Source of the DNA: Lytechinus pictus
Taxonomy: Eukaryota; Echinodermata; Echinoidea; Temnopleuroida; Toxopneustidae
Assembly (NCBI RefSeq): GCF_037042905.1
Contig: NW_026974140.1
Coordinates: 15,426,001-15,490,000, forward strand
Length of the DNA stretch: 64,000 nucleotides
Direction of reading: 5' to 3'
A model generated the notes under the pieces. The model was not told where the DNA came from, did not search any database, and saw only the letters and a program-made list of their open reading frames with translations. Of the stretch, positions 26,064-42,621 are shown one piece after another. Every line of letters begins with the position of its first letter. Position 1 is the first letter of the stretch. The translations under genes and the position numbers were made by a program.

Positions 26064-26318
26064 AGGTTGAAAAAAATCCGTCCCCAGCAGCCACTGCCAC
26101 AGCGCCACTGGCTGCTTTCGCAGCAGGCAGAACAGCCAGGCCTGGCACGCCCGCGGCCCAGCTAGCTCAGTAGCTGTGCCGCCTGGCCTGCTGAACGGGG
26201 ATCCCTCGCAAGACAGAAGCTTGGCTGCGCTGGGTCAGAGCTAGCACTAGTAGTAGTATACTACCGGAGCCGGAGGTTACTCGGCCTCAGCTCAGGCCCC
26301 GGCAGCGGCAAGAGCCAA
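26064..26318. promoter_or_regulatory. Candidate bidirectional promoter and 5' UTR exons of PCM1 and TRAPPC2
   Basis: This GC-rich block contains outward-facing donor sites on both strands. On the minus strand CCTG is followed by GTAAGTTG at 26062 downwards. On the plus strand CCAA is followed by GTAAGAG from 26319. Both flanking genes need a 5' UTR exon upstream, because PCM1 has an acceptor one base before its ATG and TRAPPC2 has an acceptor at 28819. The geometry fits two divergent first exons with a shared CpG-rich promoter. No TATA box or transcript evidence is available. Confidence 0.4.
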
Positions 26319-26429
26319 GTAAGAGCTTGCCTTGAGGACCCCATGATGATATTTTTTAATATCTTCTTCTTCTTCAAGCTACACTGCCTCCTTCAATCCT
26401 GAAGATTCTTGCAGTATTGTAGTACCGGG

Positions 26430-27280
26430 GACCGGCAGGTGCAATACACCGGGTGAACACCCTACTCTTTGACGAATAGTGTATTGGTTTTAACGTGCAT
26501 AGGTTGTGACTCTCCTATACACGTAACCCAGAGAGCTCCCGCCCGTGCAGCGGGCGGGAGCCCAGAAGCTTACCGTGTATTTTACCATTGTCACCGGACT
26601 AGGGTGATTTATGGTCTAAATATTTCTCCAAATGAATTGTGAAAACAGAAAGTATACAATTACCACGATTATATGGATGAAGGTCTAACGAGTGGCAGAT
26701 TCCTGACATCTGGGCACAGTCTGGAACCTCAAAAAAACGAAAAGTTCTCTCCTTCTACCCAGTCTCGATCGGCCATTTTGTTACGATTTTTAACAAAAAT
26801 GGCCGATCGAGACGGGGTAGAAGGAGAGAACTTTTCGTTTTTTTGAGGTTCCAGACTGTGCCCAGATGTCAGGAATCTGCCACTCGTTAGACCTTCATCC
26901 ATATAATCGTGGTAATTGTATACTTTCTGTTTTCACAATTCATTTGGAGAAATATTTAGACCATAAATCACCCTAGTCCGGTGACAATGGTAAAATACAC
27001 GGTAAGCTTCTGGGCTCCCGCCCGCTGCGCGGGCGGGAGCTCTCTGGGTTACTATACACGGGACCAACATTTGCGTCCTTTCCGATGGACGGAGTGTTTT
27101 CCAACTGCATTCACACCCGCACTGAACACAGCGGTGAGGCACGTTAACACACAACGCTAGCATCAGTTTTTTTGTTAGACGTCTTCCGGCATGCTGCGGG
27201 ACTCGAACCCACGCACGTTGAGATCTACGATCTTTTCCGGAACAGGCGCTCTAACCGACTGAGCTACACTGCCTCTCCCT
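26430..27280 (-). mobile_element. tRNA-derived SINE split by a foldback MITE
   Basis: Read on the minus strand from 27280, the head carries an A box (TAGCTCAGTCGG) and a B box (GGTTCGAGTCC) with correct tRNA-like spacing. The acceptor stem pairs for only four of seven base pairs and the anticodon arm is irregular, so it is a SINE head and not a tRNA gene. The body runs leftwards and resumes beyond the 26524-27051 insertion. Without that insertion the SINE is about 320 bp. A word near 26376 (GCTACACTGCCTCC) repeats the 5' end of the head and may be part of a second SINE. Confidence 0.75.
26524..27051. mobile_element. 528-bp near-perfect foldback MITE with a 9-bp target duplication
   Basis: Arms of about 259 bp (26524-26782 and 26792-27051) are reverse complements with only about three differences by eye, around a loop of about 9 nt. 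Both outer ends read TAACCCAGAGAGCTCCCGCC and contain a second small GC hairpin. The exact direct repeat CTATACACG flanks it at 26515-26523 and 27052-27060. Nine-base duplications are typical of Mutator-like elements, and Merlin elements are an alternative. There is no coding frame of any substance. Confidence 0.92.
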
Positions 27281-27333
27281 ATATACCCGGTACTTCTTCA
27301 TCATGGAGCCTTGAATAAAGAGACACATCAAAA

Positions 27334-27366
27334 CAAAGATGGATTTCCCTAGGAAATCCATCTTTG
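27334..27366. other. 33-nt hairpin
   Basis: CAAAGATGGATTTCC and its exact reverse complement are separated by three bases. It lies in intergenic DNA upstream of TRAPPC2. It may be a transposon remnant; no RNA function is claimed. Confidence 0.6.
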
Positions 27367-27369
27367 TAG

Positions 27370-28819
27370 ATAGAAATCAAGTAAATGTTTGTGATTTTAT
27401 TTATTTTTACACCTTCATACGCCTAAAAAAATTGGTTAATAAAAAGGTGAAAAATTGAAGGTTTCTTACCAGACCGATCTCGTGTAGATCCCTCGATCCG
27501 CGTCCGTTTGCCAACAAAGCAAATACAATAGGTTTGACCCTTGAACCGCTTCGTTATGACGTACTTTCGATTAGCGATGTTACAAAATGCCGTTTTGAAT
27601 AGATAAAAATTATTATTTAACAAATACTGAAATTTAACATGTGATTATAATCACATACCGGGTACTAATTTTTAGTATACAAGTAATTCTTATACGATGT
27701 ATGTAGTTGATGTCCACACTGGCACACACGGTGGCTGCATCAGCCCAGTCCACAGGTATTGATGCAGTCAGCTTTTTTACATTTGACTTGTAAATTATAC
27801 ATTGTAATATCAATAATATTGACCTGAGTTTTTAAATGGGTCCCATATGGGACCTCCTTAACTCTGCCACACCTTACTATTTACTGTAAGGTTACATTCA
27901 TGTATATACCTTGTTATGCTGGAAAGGTGTGACCTTCATGGTAACTCCAGTACGACAATACACCAGACGGTGGACTGTACTGTTTCCAGAAGAAGAACTC
28001 ATGTTATCAATCGTACATGTATAATGGGTTGCCAGAATTTTGTTTCTTATGAATGATGGTTAGGCTATATTTTGCACCTCCTCTGTAGGAGAGTGGTCTG
28101 CTAGTGTTAAAGATATGAAAGGAAAATTGCTTTAGTCAACAATAAGATCATTTAATATTTTTATTTGCCACCTCCCCTGCCCCCCTCCCCCTAAAAAAAT
28201 TACAAACAATCAGTAGAAAAATAAATTTCTAAAAATAGATCTTTTATTGTTTTTGAACAGATGTTCATGTAATGGGGGAAAATAAAATAATCTCTTGTCA
28301 GGTGCAAATGACCTGCCCTTTAAACCCTTAACAAAGCCCTTATATAGTATAGACTTTCTATTTTACCAGTAGAATTTTTAATTGAGTGATATGCCAACAT
28401 TCCTTTTGGATGATGTGTAATTGAAAACTTAACTACCTTTGCAGTAGAGATCTGTTTTTGCAAGTAATTGAAATACCCCCACCCCCACCCCCCCCCCATT
28501 TTCCCTTCATTGGTGATTTCAAGTTCAGTGTTGACGTTTTGGTGTTACAAGAGTATAATGCCAAACATAAAATGGAGATGGTCCTGATAAGTCACCCACT
28601 AGGTGTTGAACTGTCAATATTGTGATATATGGATTATTTGTGTAAACTCAGAATACGTTTTGGGGGCTAGGAAACGCAATCCAAATCCAACACCAACACT
28701 TGAAATCACCCAATATTTGTAAGACTCCTCATTACTACTTCTTAGAAAAAGGCATAGATGAAGTTAATATCTGATAATTATTATTCCATAACTCTTTGTT
28801 TTGTTATTTCTTCTGGTAG
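27370..28819. other. Presumed TRAPPC2 5' intron or intergenic DNA
   Basis: No exon or named repeat was resolved. The stretch includes C-rich runs near 28168-28192 and 28476-28498. If the first TRAPPC2 exon lies at 26318, this is intron. Confidence 0.4.
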
Positions 28820-28864
28820 AAAACGTATGGAAACAGTCCTCTTGAAAGACTAAGCACTCCGAAG

Positions 28865-33059
<4,195 letters not shown>

Positions 33060-36000
33060 GTTAGAATTTGTATCATAATTTTATAGTACTTTATCTTTGT
33101 TGAATTCAAGAAAATCAATATTTAAATGTACCGTGGTGCTCAAAAGCTAGTGAACCCCACCAGAAAATGAACATATGTAAATTGTTCAAGTTTTGTCACG
33201 GTTTAGATATTTAATTCTGAAGTCGGATGATAAAATATTACATTCAATTAAGTTTGTTTCTCTGGGCTTTCCAAACATTGAAGTGTTGTCTACATTTAAC
33301 ACTCGGCATGAAATAGTGCATTTATGGCAGGGTTCACTAACTTTTGAGCACAACTCGTGAGATTCTGTGAACATGTGTTTTTATAATGAGCACAATGAAT
33401 ATTTTTGTTTTGTTCCTATTTTCCTACAGATTTAATCATTTTGAATATATTCAACCCCCCCCCCCCCATCCAATAAAGTTAAATAAATGAATAAAGTTGA
33501 AAATAAATGGAAGGAAAAACAAATCAGGAATAATTTTGGGCTAATGAGTTTGCCATCATATTCCATTTGTTTGTAAGTTGGGACTTTTATAAACTTTAAA
33601 AATGTACACTTTATATTCCAGTTCATAAAGCCTTGCAAAACTTATGTTCAGCTTTATGAAACACCACAGGGTCTGGTGACACAAAGTTTTGTGATAGGTC
33701 ATATACTTGGTTTTCATGAATGATTGTACATTGTACTCTTATGTTATGAATCATAAAGATTTATTCTATGATCATTGTTAAGGTTTGTGTTACCCTTCAT
33801 GCCCAGTTACTTCACATCTTCTGTAGATATGTTGGAACCTGAAATTAGAACTATGGATGATACTTTTACATTATTTAAATTCATTTAGCCCAATATTCAC
33901 TAGAATATAAAGCATTTAATCAGTGAGTAAATAAAAAAATGGGTCAGCTAAGAGTAATGCTTGATTGCAGAATTGCATGTTACTTAACATATAATCTTAT
34001 TGTTGAACATGCTATAGCATGTGTTCTCTGAGCGTAATCAGTATTGTGTATACAACACAAGACTGGTTATGTGAGTGTGAATTTTAAATCAATGTTTAAA
34101 GAGTTAAGTCTTTATGAAACACTCACAAATTATACAACAGTGCACCAGAATGTATACATACAATATGTGTTTGTGATCATCTATCTTTTTGGTCACTTTC
34201 TTGTGACTTATTCATGTTATGCAAAGAACGTTCAAAGTTGATAATTTGATTTTAAGAAATCCTATCAAGACTCCATTACAGATGCGAGTGGTGTATATTA
34301 AGTGTATGTTTAGTTTGAGATACCCATTAGTGCAATATTTTGTTAACATCGATGTAAGAGCAAATTAAAAATTGATGTTTTTGTACATTGTAAATAAATA
34401 TTACAACTGTAAGCTTACATGTACTTCATACCAATGTCAACTTTATTATTTTATGCCTGTATTTGGTGTCAATGAAAGAGTTATACAAAAGTTAATGATA
34501 GTTAATTTCATAAGATGAATCTCCTCACAATGAACACTTTGAAAAAAAGGCAAATGAATTGAGAAAGCATCACAATGGGGGAAAGAGAGAGAGAGAGAGA
34601 TGGAAGCATAATGAAATCTGAGGCATGAGGCAAAAGTGACTGATATAATTCATTATCATAAATATAGATGAATGGATCAATTTGAGGAAATAAATATGTA
34701 GCAAATTTTTTAAAGAATTAAAGATGTAAAAGTAGATTGATGAAAAATAGTTCTGAATTCCCATTAAAATAGATGTACAGTGTATGGATAAATGTGGGTA
34801 TGGGCGAATATAACAGCTAAAGCGAAAGGAGTAAATTTTATCACTTCGCTTTTCCTCATTCCCAGATTGGGATTTTTAGGAAAATTGTCTCTCTTAGCTA
34901 CCAGAATAGGTTTTATTAGAAAGAAAATGCGTTCATATTCAGTTATTCACTCTGTTTTACTTGTATTTCTGTGAACTACGCAAGAGAAAAATATGTGCAA
35001 GAGAGAGGGAGAGAAAGAGTGGGATATTAGAGAGAGATGTGAAAGGAGAGACGTCACAGCAAATTAGTTGATGCTTGGTCAAATGTCTGGATATTTGGAG
35101 AATCATCGCAATGTTTTAGTTCTTATGAGGAGTTTAAAGTAATTTGATGACCCCCCAGTTTGTGAAATTAAAACATGAAAATAAAGAACTAAGAAAAACT
35201 AACATTTCCTTAATCAATTTAGCCAGGAACTCGCTGTTCCAGGCTGTTGTTGACGTTTTTTTACCTTCGCCTGAGCTCTGAAGCACTTTCATCCATGGAG
35301 ATTCTTGGGAGTGAGATAATGACTCTCAAGGCTAAGTCCACTGATCCAGGCAGGATCCAGGAGCATCACTGAAAATTCCATCAATATCAGATGTAAAATA
35401 AGTTATATCTTAATTTTTGTTAATTTCACAAAACATTTAAATTCGCAACCCGGGTAGTAAGCAAAAAAAAAATGGATACTACTACTACACATTACTATTT
35501 CTTTTGTATTTCGTTAGAATCATCCAAGATTCATAGTTTTTGTCGATTTGATAAATATAGAAGTTTTATATTGAATCATATGTTTCAATAAAGGTTATTT
35601 TACACTTTCAATGTGCATTCAACATGTCAAAGCTTGTGCATCGTAAGATAAAAAAAATAAGAAATTTCATTTTCTCATAATAAAAGTAGTGATAGCGAGT
35701 GTGTGATTTCGCGACAGACTCTTGATATGTTCGTATCACCTTGTACTGAACAGTTTTGTTAAATTGAACAAATATTGCAACTTGCTTATTTTTCAGTTAC
35801 ATCTGAAATTTAATGACATTCAATGTTACATGCTCATTAGATTTTTCCCCTTTTATCCATATCGACTTATTGTTGGGAGTGACCTGTATCATGCGAGAGA
35901 TAAAGCATCTCATTTCCAGTGACGGTTGGCGTAGGTGTAAATCCATGGTAAGATAAAAATCCCGGAAAAAAATATAGAGAGCCTTGGGGGATAGGAGAAG

Positions 36001-36462
36001 ATGAGCATACACACTTCAAGAGAACATGAATATCATTGAAAGATTAAAGATGTATATGCAAAATGGTGGTGGATATGTGCAATATGAATAATAATTGTTT
36101 GTGTTTAATATAATATAACTTATTTAAAAAGATGCTGATAAAAGGAAAATTGTGACATAATTTCGGGATCAAAAACGTAACAATGAAATTGTCTTATTTG
36201 CGCGAACGCTATGTGCAAAAGCGCGCGTTGTGCACGGTGACCGGTGGCGCATAGCGACTCTGTTTGGTTTATTTAGCAACGTGATAAAAGGAGATAAAAG
36301 AGAAAAATTTTGCTTAAATTTGTTTTCTCTCTTTTTAACTGCCTTCAAAATTACGGCCTATCATCACCATTTCTGTCCTTACCGCGGAGAAATAGGATTT
36401 CAGGACCGAGGGAGAGTGAATTTTATTTTGGGAAGTTGTATTTTGACAGAAACGAAGAAACG
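33060..36462. other. TRAPPC2 3' region and SPATC1 upstream region
   Basis: The first polyadenylation hexamers after the TRAPPC2 stop are AATAAA near 33473 and 33494, next to a C run at 33456-33468. Short GA microsatellites lie at 34575-34600 and 34992-35015. Around 36190-36250, just upstream of SPATC1, the sequence becomes CpG-rich (gcgcgaacg, gcgcgcgttgtgcacg), which fits a promoter. No other gene is seen. Confidence 0.45.
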
Positions 36463-39400
36463 ATGTCGAAAGCTGAATGTCAGACGATCAAACAGCTAAG
36501 AGGACAAATTTCGGCATTGGCACGTGAGAATAAAATGCTGAATCACAAGATGAGTCTATTGGAGCACAACGCGACGCTGAAACAAAACCTTGAGCAAAAC
36601 GCTATGTTCTCAAACTTTCTAAAGTGGATGGAAGGAAATGGACCTAGGACAAATGATGACCACGGAATAGATGGCAAACACAAGACTGCTGAATTGTCTG
36701 TTAAAGAAGAACCCACATCAACAGCATCTCCATGCAGATCAAATGTTGGGAATGATGTTCCTACGGTGTATGATCAAAGAGGTTCAGACATGAATAAATC
36801 ATTAGATATGAGAGCTTCTTCTTTAAAATCAAAACCAGACAATGCTCAACTTGATCGTCATGATGAAAATCAAGCTGATTCAGATGTTAGACATGAGCCA
36901 AACGTGGATACATCGAGTCATGGTAAACCCACCGAAAGTAGGCCTACCTTGAATGATCATTTTCACAAGGAGAGCTCTCAAAATGGAGGAGTCTCTTTAC
37001 CAAACAGAAACCCATTCACAAAATACAGATTCCCGCCAAATTCTGAAGACTGGGCCCACCCTCCGTTGTATAATGATTCTTATTTTGTGCCTCATCCCGG
37101 TGAATCTGCCATCGCAGACAGCTCCGGTGCGAGAAACTGCTGCCCAACAAGTCGGAATGACGATCATGACGACGCCCAGTTGAGATCCACACCAATTACA
37201 TCGACCCCTAAACGACCAAGTGCTAGGTGCAAGAACACACGTCGGTATGACGAGCTAGAAACTCGAGTCTGGTCCCTCCTGGAAGAATCAAGATTGGCGG
37301 CAAGTCCGGGTCTGCGCGCTTTTGCAGCTGATGACGTTGCTAGAGACGCTGATTCTCGACCAGTGACGTCCACACCAGCGAAGACTCCACAGAAGAAAGT
37401 TGCGTTTGCAGATGAGATGAATGCAAACACATCACTGATTCACGGTGACCCAGTGTCATCGGTACCTTGCGCTTACAACTGTGACCCGTTTAATTTGACC
37501 ACCCCTCAGAAGACGCAGGGCTCTGTGTCGAGAAAGCTAGCGGATCAACGAGATGGTTCCTCGACGGCAAATGATGAACATTCAGCAGTTTCTCGAGATG
37601 AGCGATCATTTCGACGCCTTACGTTAAATGATAACTCCGATTCACGCAATTGTCAACGTGGTGGAAAGTCAAAGAGACCAACTTCATCTAGAAAAGAAGA
37701 TAAACATAATAGTATCAGCAAGAATGACGGGGCAAGATCAAAGTGTTCGCATGAAAATTTCTCGGCTAAGCGTGATCTGTCGTTCAATGACGATAAAACC
37801 TCTCCTCGTCCATCAGTAAATGTGAATAAATTATTTGGTAGTAGGCCTAGAGGAAATGGATATATCAACCATGAACATGTCAATAGTTATGGATCCCAGT
37901 ATGACCAAGCTTCTTTTGGAGGAGAAAGTAGAAGCAAACGGTCAAGATATGACGGGGCGACGAACAATTCATCGGGATTGTCTTCAGGTACGTCTCCACT
38001 TCAGTCGAAATTCCTGAGCGAACATAGATCCTTTGACACTGAGTCTGACATCTCAAACAATGATTCATCAATTGAAATATTAGAAAACGAACTTTGTGGC
38101 ATTTACAAGCAGAATCTGGATGATGAGGTAAAGATAACCGAAATTCGGCGGAACGCCGTCAAACGATTCGACAACTGGCGGGATGCGATGGAAAGTGAGA
38201 TGGTGAAATTGGAGAGGGATGGTAGAGAAAGACTTGCTGACAACATCAACAAGCTCAGTCAATCCTTGCCTCCGTGTTTGAAATGTGACTGTTCATCTGG
38301 ATTTGATGGTAGTTCAAGATCACTGGCAATTAGTGAGGGTCATTTGAGTGAACTTGAAGGGAAGCTTGGTTCAAGATTGGCCGATTTTGAAGAGAGAAGT
38401 GAAAAGAAACTTAATGATAGTGTCCGCGCAGAGACATACTTAAAAACAGAGTCACCATCGAGGAAGCATGGGATGGGTACGTAAGATTCACTCAGAATTC
38501 AATATTTGTGAAAACTAACCTTTATATGTGACAATGAAGAAACAATCTCTTGAAACAAATTATTTGTAATTTTGTGTTTATGATTATTCTTAATATAAAC
38601 TTAATTATGAAAAAAAAGATTTTATGTTAATGGCCCAAGATCAACTTTCAAGTTAATGCTTGGATTAAAAGCAACTGTAACTGTAACGAAGCAACCACAA
38701 GAATTTGATTTAAGTTGGGTTATGTACTTTGACTGATTCATTTTATATATTTGGAATGTAAACAACCTGCACATACTATATGATTTATTTTAGTATAAAT
38801 TTATATTAAATCTATATATTTAGTATAAAAAGTTAGTGGTGAATCCAAGATTTCATAAAATGTGAAAGCTCACGAAGGACAAAGAAGACTTTTCAATTTT
38901 GCTGTTTGCTTTGTTGATTCCTATGGGGGGGGGGGGGTTCTCGTTGACAAGAAATTGAGAAGTAAAAAAGAAAGAAATCACCCCAGATTTGGCGATGTGC
39001 TCAAGTAAATTCATATTCAAAATTAATTTATTGATCTCAAATCCTCACATTCTTTTTAGGGTAATTACGGGATGATTATTAAACAAAGATGCTCCAAAAA
39101 ATAAATAGAGTAATAAATTCAACAAATGGCCCCAAGAATAAGTGCAAAATGAAGAAATATAACTGATAAATACCCCCACCCAGATCCGCCACTGAACTTA
39201 CGAGAAATATACTGAATTTATCTACTGTATTTGGTTTCATGACAGAAAGAATACGGTCAGTTGATACGCAGACGACGTCTCCGAAAAATCTATTTATGGC
39301 TGGTTCCGACACCATCATCTTTGGTGAGATTGCTTTCCAGCTCGAACGAGTCGTTCTGTCAAGGGTCTTCCGAGGAGGCTCAAAGCAACTGACTGGTAAA

Positions 39401-41217
39401 CATTACCATTTTTAATTTATCATATTTATATGAAATCATAATACAAGGTATCAATCAGTATTACACATACAACATTTAACTCTTATATAAGCCAGTATGA
39501 AAAAATATTTAAGTTTTATATGCTCCAGCGTGATACACCATTTCATGAAAACATGACAAAGCCAAAGGGCCTCGGTCCTTTCCTCCATCTTCATCCTTCT
39601 TCTGTTCCCCCCCCCCCTCGATCTCTCTTTCCTTCCTTCTCTCATGATTCTAGATGACGTATTTACTTGAATTCATTGATTTTAATGACCAACTATGAAT
39701 GCTTTATAATCACACTTATTCGTTTTATTCTAAATTTTGCAATTTATGATTATTTCTGAAAGGCTATCGGATATCGACTGGTTTAGTCATGAATTATCTC
39801 CTTCCAAACAGCCTTTTATAAAATGAACTGCCAGTGTAATTTTGTTTTCATCGATCATAATTTAATCTAAGATCAACATTTATATTGATGTAGTTCTTTT
39901 GAATATTTGGTTCTTTATTACTACTCGTATAAGTAGCTTCCAATATTATGTTGTGCCGATGTTAAATTCATATCACCCAAGCCCCTATGGTCCCCTAGTA
40001 TAACAGCATTCTATAATAATTGATGGGGCTACCTGTTAAATAAAGAAGAAATAGATAAATAAATAAAGAGTGCAGAATATATATTTTAATTTGTATATTT
40101 CATTGAGATAGTGTTGACCGCGTTCATGGTTTGACTTGAGTAGATACTTGACCCTTTTGAGTGTTTACTTCATGCATAGACCTATTATGCTTCATGTAAC
40201 CGTTCTAGTGAAGCAAGTGTTTCTTTTCATCCGTCTTAACATCCAAGGTTACACTCTGTCGAACATTGAAAAGATGATTCGAAGTCACTATGATTACCAT
40301 GAACGACCAATGCTTCAGAGGCAGTTAGACGGGGTCAAAGGTGAATTGCAGATCTGTGGTTGGAATCACGAGTTTCATCCGAACCTTGTCGCTCATCTCA
40401 TCAAGAAATTTGGGACTTTCCCGACTAACGTCAGGGCAAAGAGTGCCGCTAGGAAAAGAGGTAGGTATACTATCCGGTGCTTGCATGTATAATTTAAAAC
40501 AATATGCTTTTCCCATCGTTTTTTAAGACATATTTCCTCTTGATTTTTCATGTTTAATAAACACTTCCTTCTCTCGTTGAGTCTATCCCCCTTAAAATTT
40601 ACTCGATTATTTTATTCTCTTATAACTTTCATATTTTTTCAGGGTTATTTATGAACCATCCACTCTCTATTCTTCTCTAAATATAATTAGTCTCAAATCT
40701 GCATTTTGTTTCATCTGAGCTTTTCTCCCTTTTATTTTATATTTGTAATCCACGCTTGTCTCTTTACATTCATCACTTTCTCCTCTTCATATCCCTGCTT
40801 TCACTCCCATTCCTTGTCCCCCTTCTTTGTCGCTTACTCTTTTTCATTTCGGTCCTTTTCATACTGCCCCGCCCATCTCTCCATATCCAACCCCTCCCTC
40901 TCATTTCTCTATCCTATCATATTGCCTTTACCCCCTTTCCTTTCCACACTCTTCACTCTGTTCCCCATTATCCATCTACACTCTCCATTCTTTTTCATGT
41001 CTTCTCTCTCCCTTCTCTATTCAATATCTGATTTTATCTTTCAATCTCTATCTCTTTTTCCTACAATTTCACTCACTCAGGTTGGCTCGAACCACAAGCA
41101 CTAAAAGAAGAAGTTCTGTGGAGGATTCCACAGAAATATATCCATGACATGATCATCATTCTCGACTGCCTCTTCTATCTCAGCAAGAAATATGACATCC
41201 CTCTCTTCACATGGTGA
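36463..41217 (+). CDS. SPATC1: Speriolin-like centrosomal protein (SPATC1/SPATC1L family), complete, 4 exons
   Basis: Speriolin is a centrosome/centriole-associated protein known from mammalian germ cells. Exons 36463-38476, 39246-39395, 40248-40460 and 41081-41217 give 837 aa with in-phase GT-AG junctions. The N-terminus (KQLRGQISALARENKMLNHK) is a short coiled coil like the IERLVRENEELKKL start of human speriolin. Residues about 60-600 are polar, rich in Ser, Asp, Asn and Arg, and look disordered. The C-terminal family domain is clear: MAGSDTIIFGEIAFQLER, GYTLSNIEKMIR and IHDMIIILDCLFYLSKKYDI, ending PLFTW (human PLFAW). The ATG at 36463 is preferred to an in-frame one at 36310, whose extension looks like translated UTR. 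Confidence 0.9.
40560..41078 (+). repeat. Polypyrimidine-rich tract in SPATC1 intron 3
   Basis: Over about 500 nt the plus strand is dominated by C and T (ctcttcatatccctgc-like, tctctccc-like runs) and ends at the acceptor of the last SPATC1 exon. The long hydrophobic open frames here are by-products of this composition. Confidence 0.7.
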
Positions 41218-42619
41218 GGTACTGGGTCAAAGTTCACCAGTCAAAGGGTGCAGAATGTGACCAATTAAAATCTTTGGTCTGATAGGAATGTGAGAAGCAG
41301 AGCAGCATGAAGATGCAGAGTGACCACTCACATACAGAATCGAAGCTTATGTATAAAAAATGTGACATGGACGCCAATAACTTCTTTATGGCACTTTTAA
41401 TCAGAAATGTATCAATGGCATATAGTCATTTCAGTTAAATCAATCAGAATTACATACGTTATCTAAAAAAAATCACTTCGTAAAAGTTGTAAACATGATA
41501 CAAATTTAATGGCATCCTAAGATGAGCCTTAAAATTACCACATAAAACTTTACAGCTGAACCAACCTCAACGTTTGATTGATACTAGTTACCTTTACATG
41601 TACATTTATTGGAGAAAGTATATTGTTCCAGTAAAATTGAATTTAATATTTTATGAACACCAAGCTGGACATTTACCAAGATGACACTCCAGAAAATATA
41701 AACAATCCTGATCATCCCATGTTGACCTACCCTCTCCCAATATTGCAATTTCTGGAAGCTAGTTATGGTCTACCATAGTAATACCACAATTTTGGCAAAA
41801 TTATTTTTCACTTACCTGTGAAAATTGGTAAAGTCAGAATTACTTCATGTAGCTAATACCTTGGCAAGGCAATATTTTTTAAAATTGTTATTTTCATATT
41901 TAAGTGAATGAGATGTATAAGTGGTAATTCAGTGCCATGTTTGATGACCATAATTACAAGCAAGTGAGTATAAACATGATAAATTTAATTGATGGTTTTT
42001 TGCAAATTAAACCCAGGTTTAAAAAACTTCTATGAAATGCTAGGATTTATCTTCCTTCCTCGATATTCATGGCAGTGACACAATATAAAATGATAGAAAT
42101 CCATTGAATACTCACATCATGTTTCTTCTACCATCACTAAAAAAATTTAAGCCTTTCACTTAAGGATTAAGATCATTTGAACTTGGTAAATGATTTGGTA
42201 GCTAGCATTCCATACAAGTGTGATCTCAGTTAACCCTGGATACCATTGCTATGAACATACTAGTGTGCCCATGTTGAATTCACAGAGGCTATTCAAAACA
42301 GGAGTTAGGTTTAAACCTCCATGGGTGGTAAACCTAAGTTTAGCCCTCGTCTAAACTAGAATTTTAAACCACACTTCTATGGAATGCTGACTTCATAATA
42401 CTTCTTCCACATTATATTTTATCAATTAATTCATCAAAATTCATGATATTTTGCATTTTCCTATTCTTTCCATTTCACAACTCAAATTAATTTTTTGACA
42501 ACTATTTCCAGCAGAACAAATAACTTGGCATTCCATAAAAGTGTGGTCTAAGTAAACCCAGATTTGACTAAACCATGGCTATCAGGCTTAAATACTTAGC
42601 AGAAATTTTGCTAAAAGAC
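41218..42619. other. SPATC1 3' flank, repeat remnants
   Basis: No gene is seen. An inverted pair (taaaccacacttctatggaatgc near 42363 against gcattccataaaagtgtggt near 42531), plus a third related word near 42207, marks a MITE-like remnant. No firm target duplication was found. Confidence 0.45.
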
Positions 42620-42621
42620 CT

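Noticed and set aside
27185..27275. Possible tRNA gene on the minus strand
   Set aside because: A and B boxes are present, but the acceptor stem pairs at only about four of seven positions, the anticodon arm is irregular and the sequence continues into a SINE body.
36310..36462. Upstream in-frame ATG extending SPATC1 by 51 codons
   Set aside because: The extension is hydrophobic and unlike speriolin, while the ATG at 36463 begins directly at the conserved coiled coil.
40706..41147. Hydrophobic open frames of up to 132 codons
   Set aside because: They lie in the pyrimidine-rich intron of SPATC1, so Ser, Leu, Phe and Pro codons arise from composition; they overlap the last SPATC1 exon in another frame.
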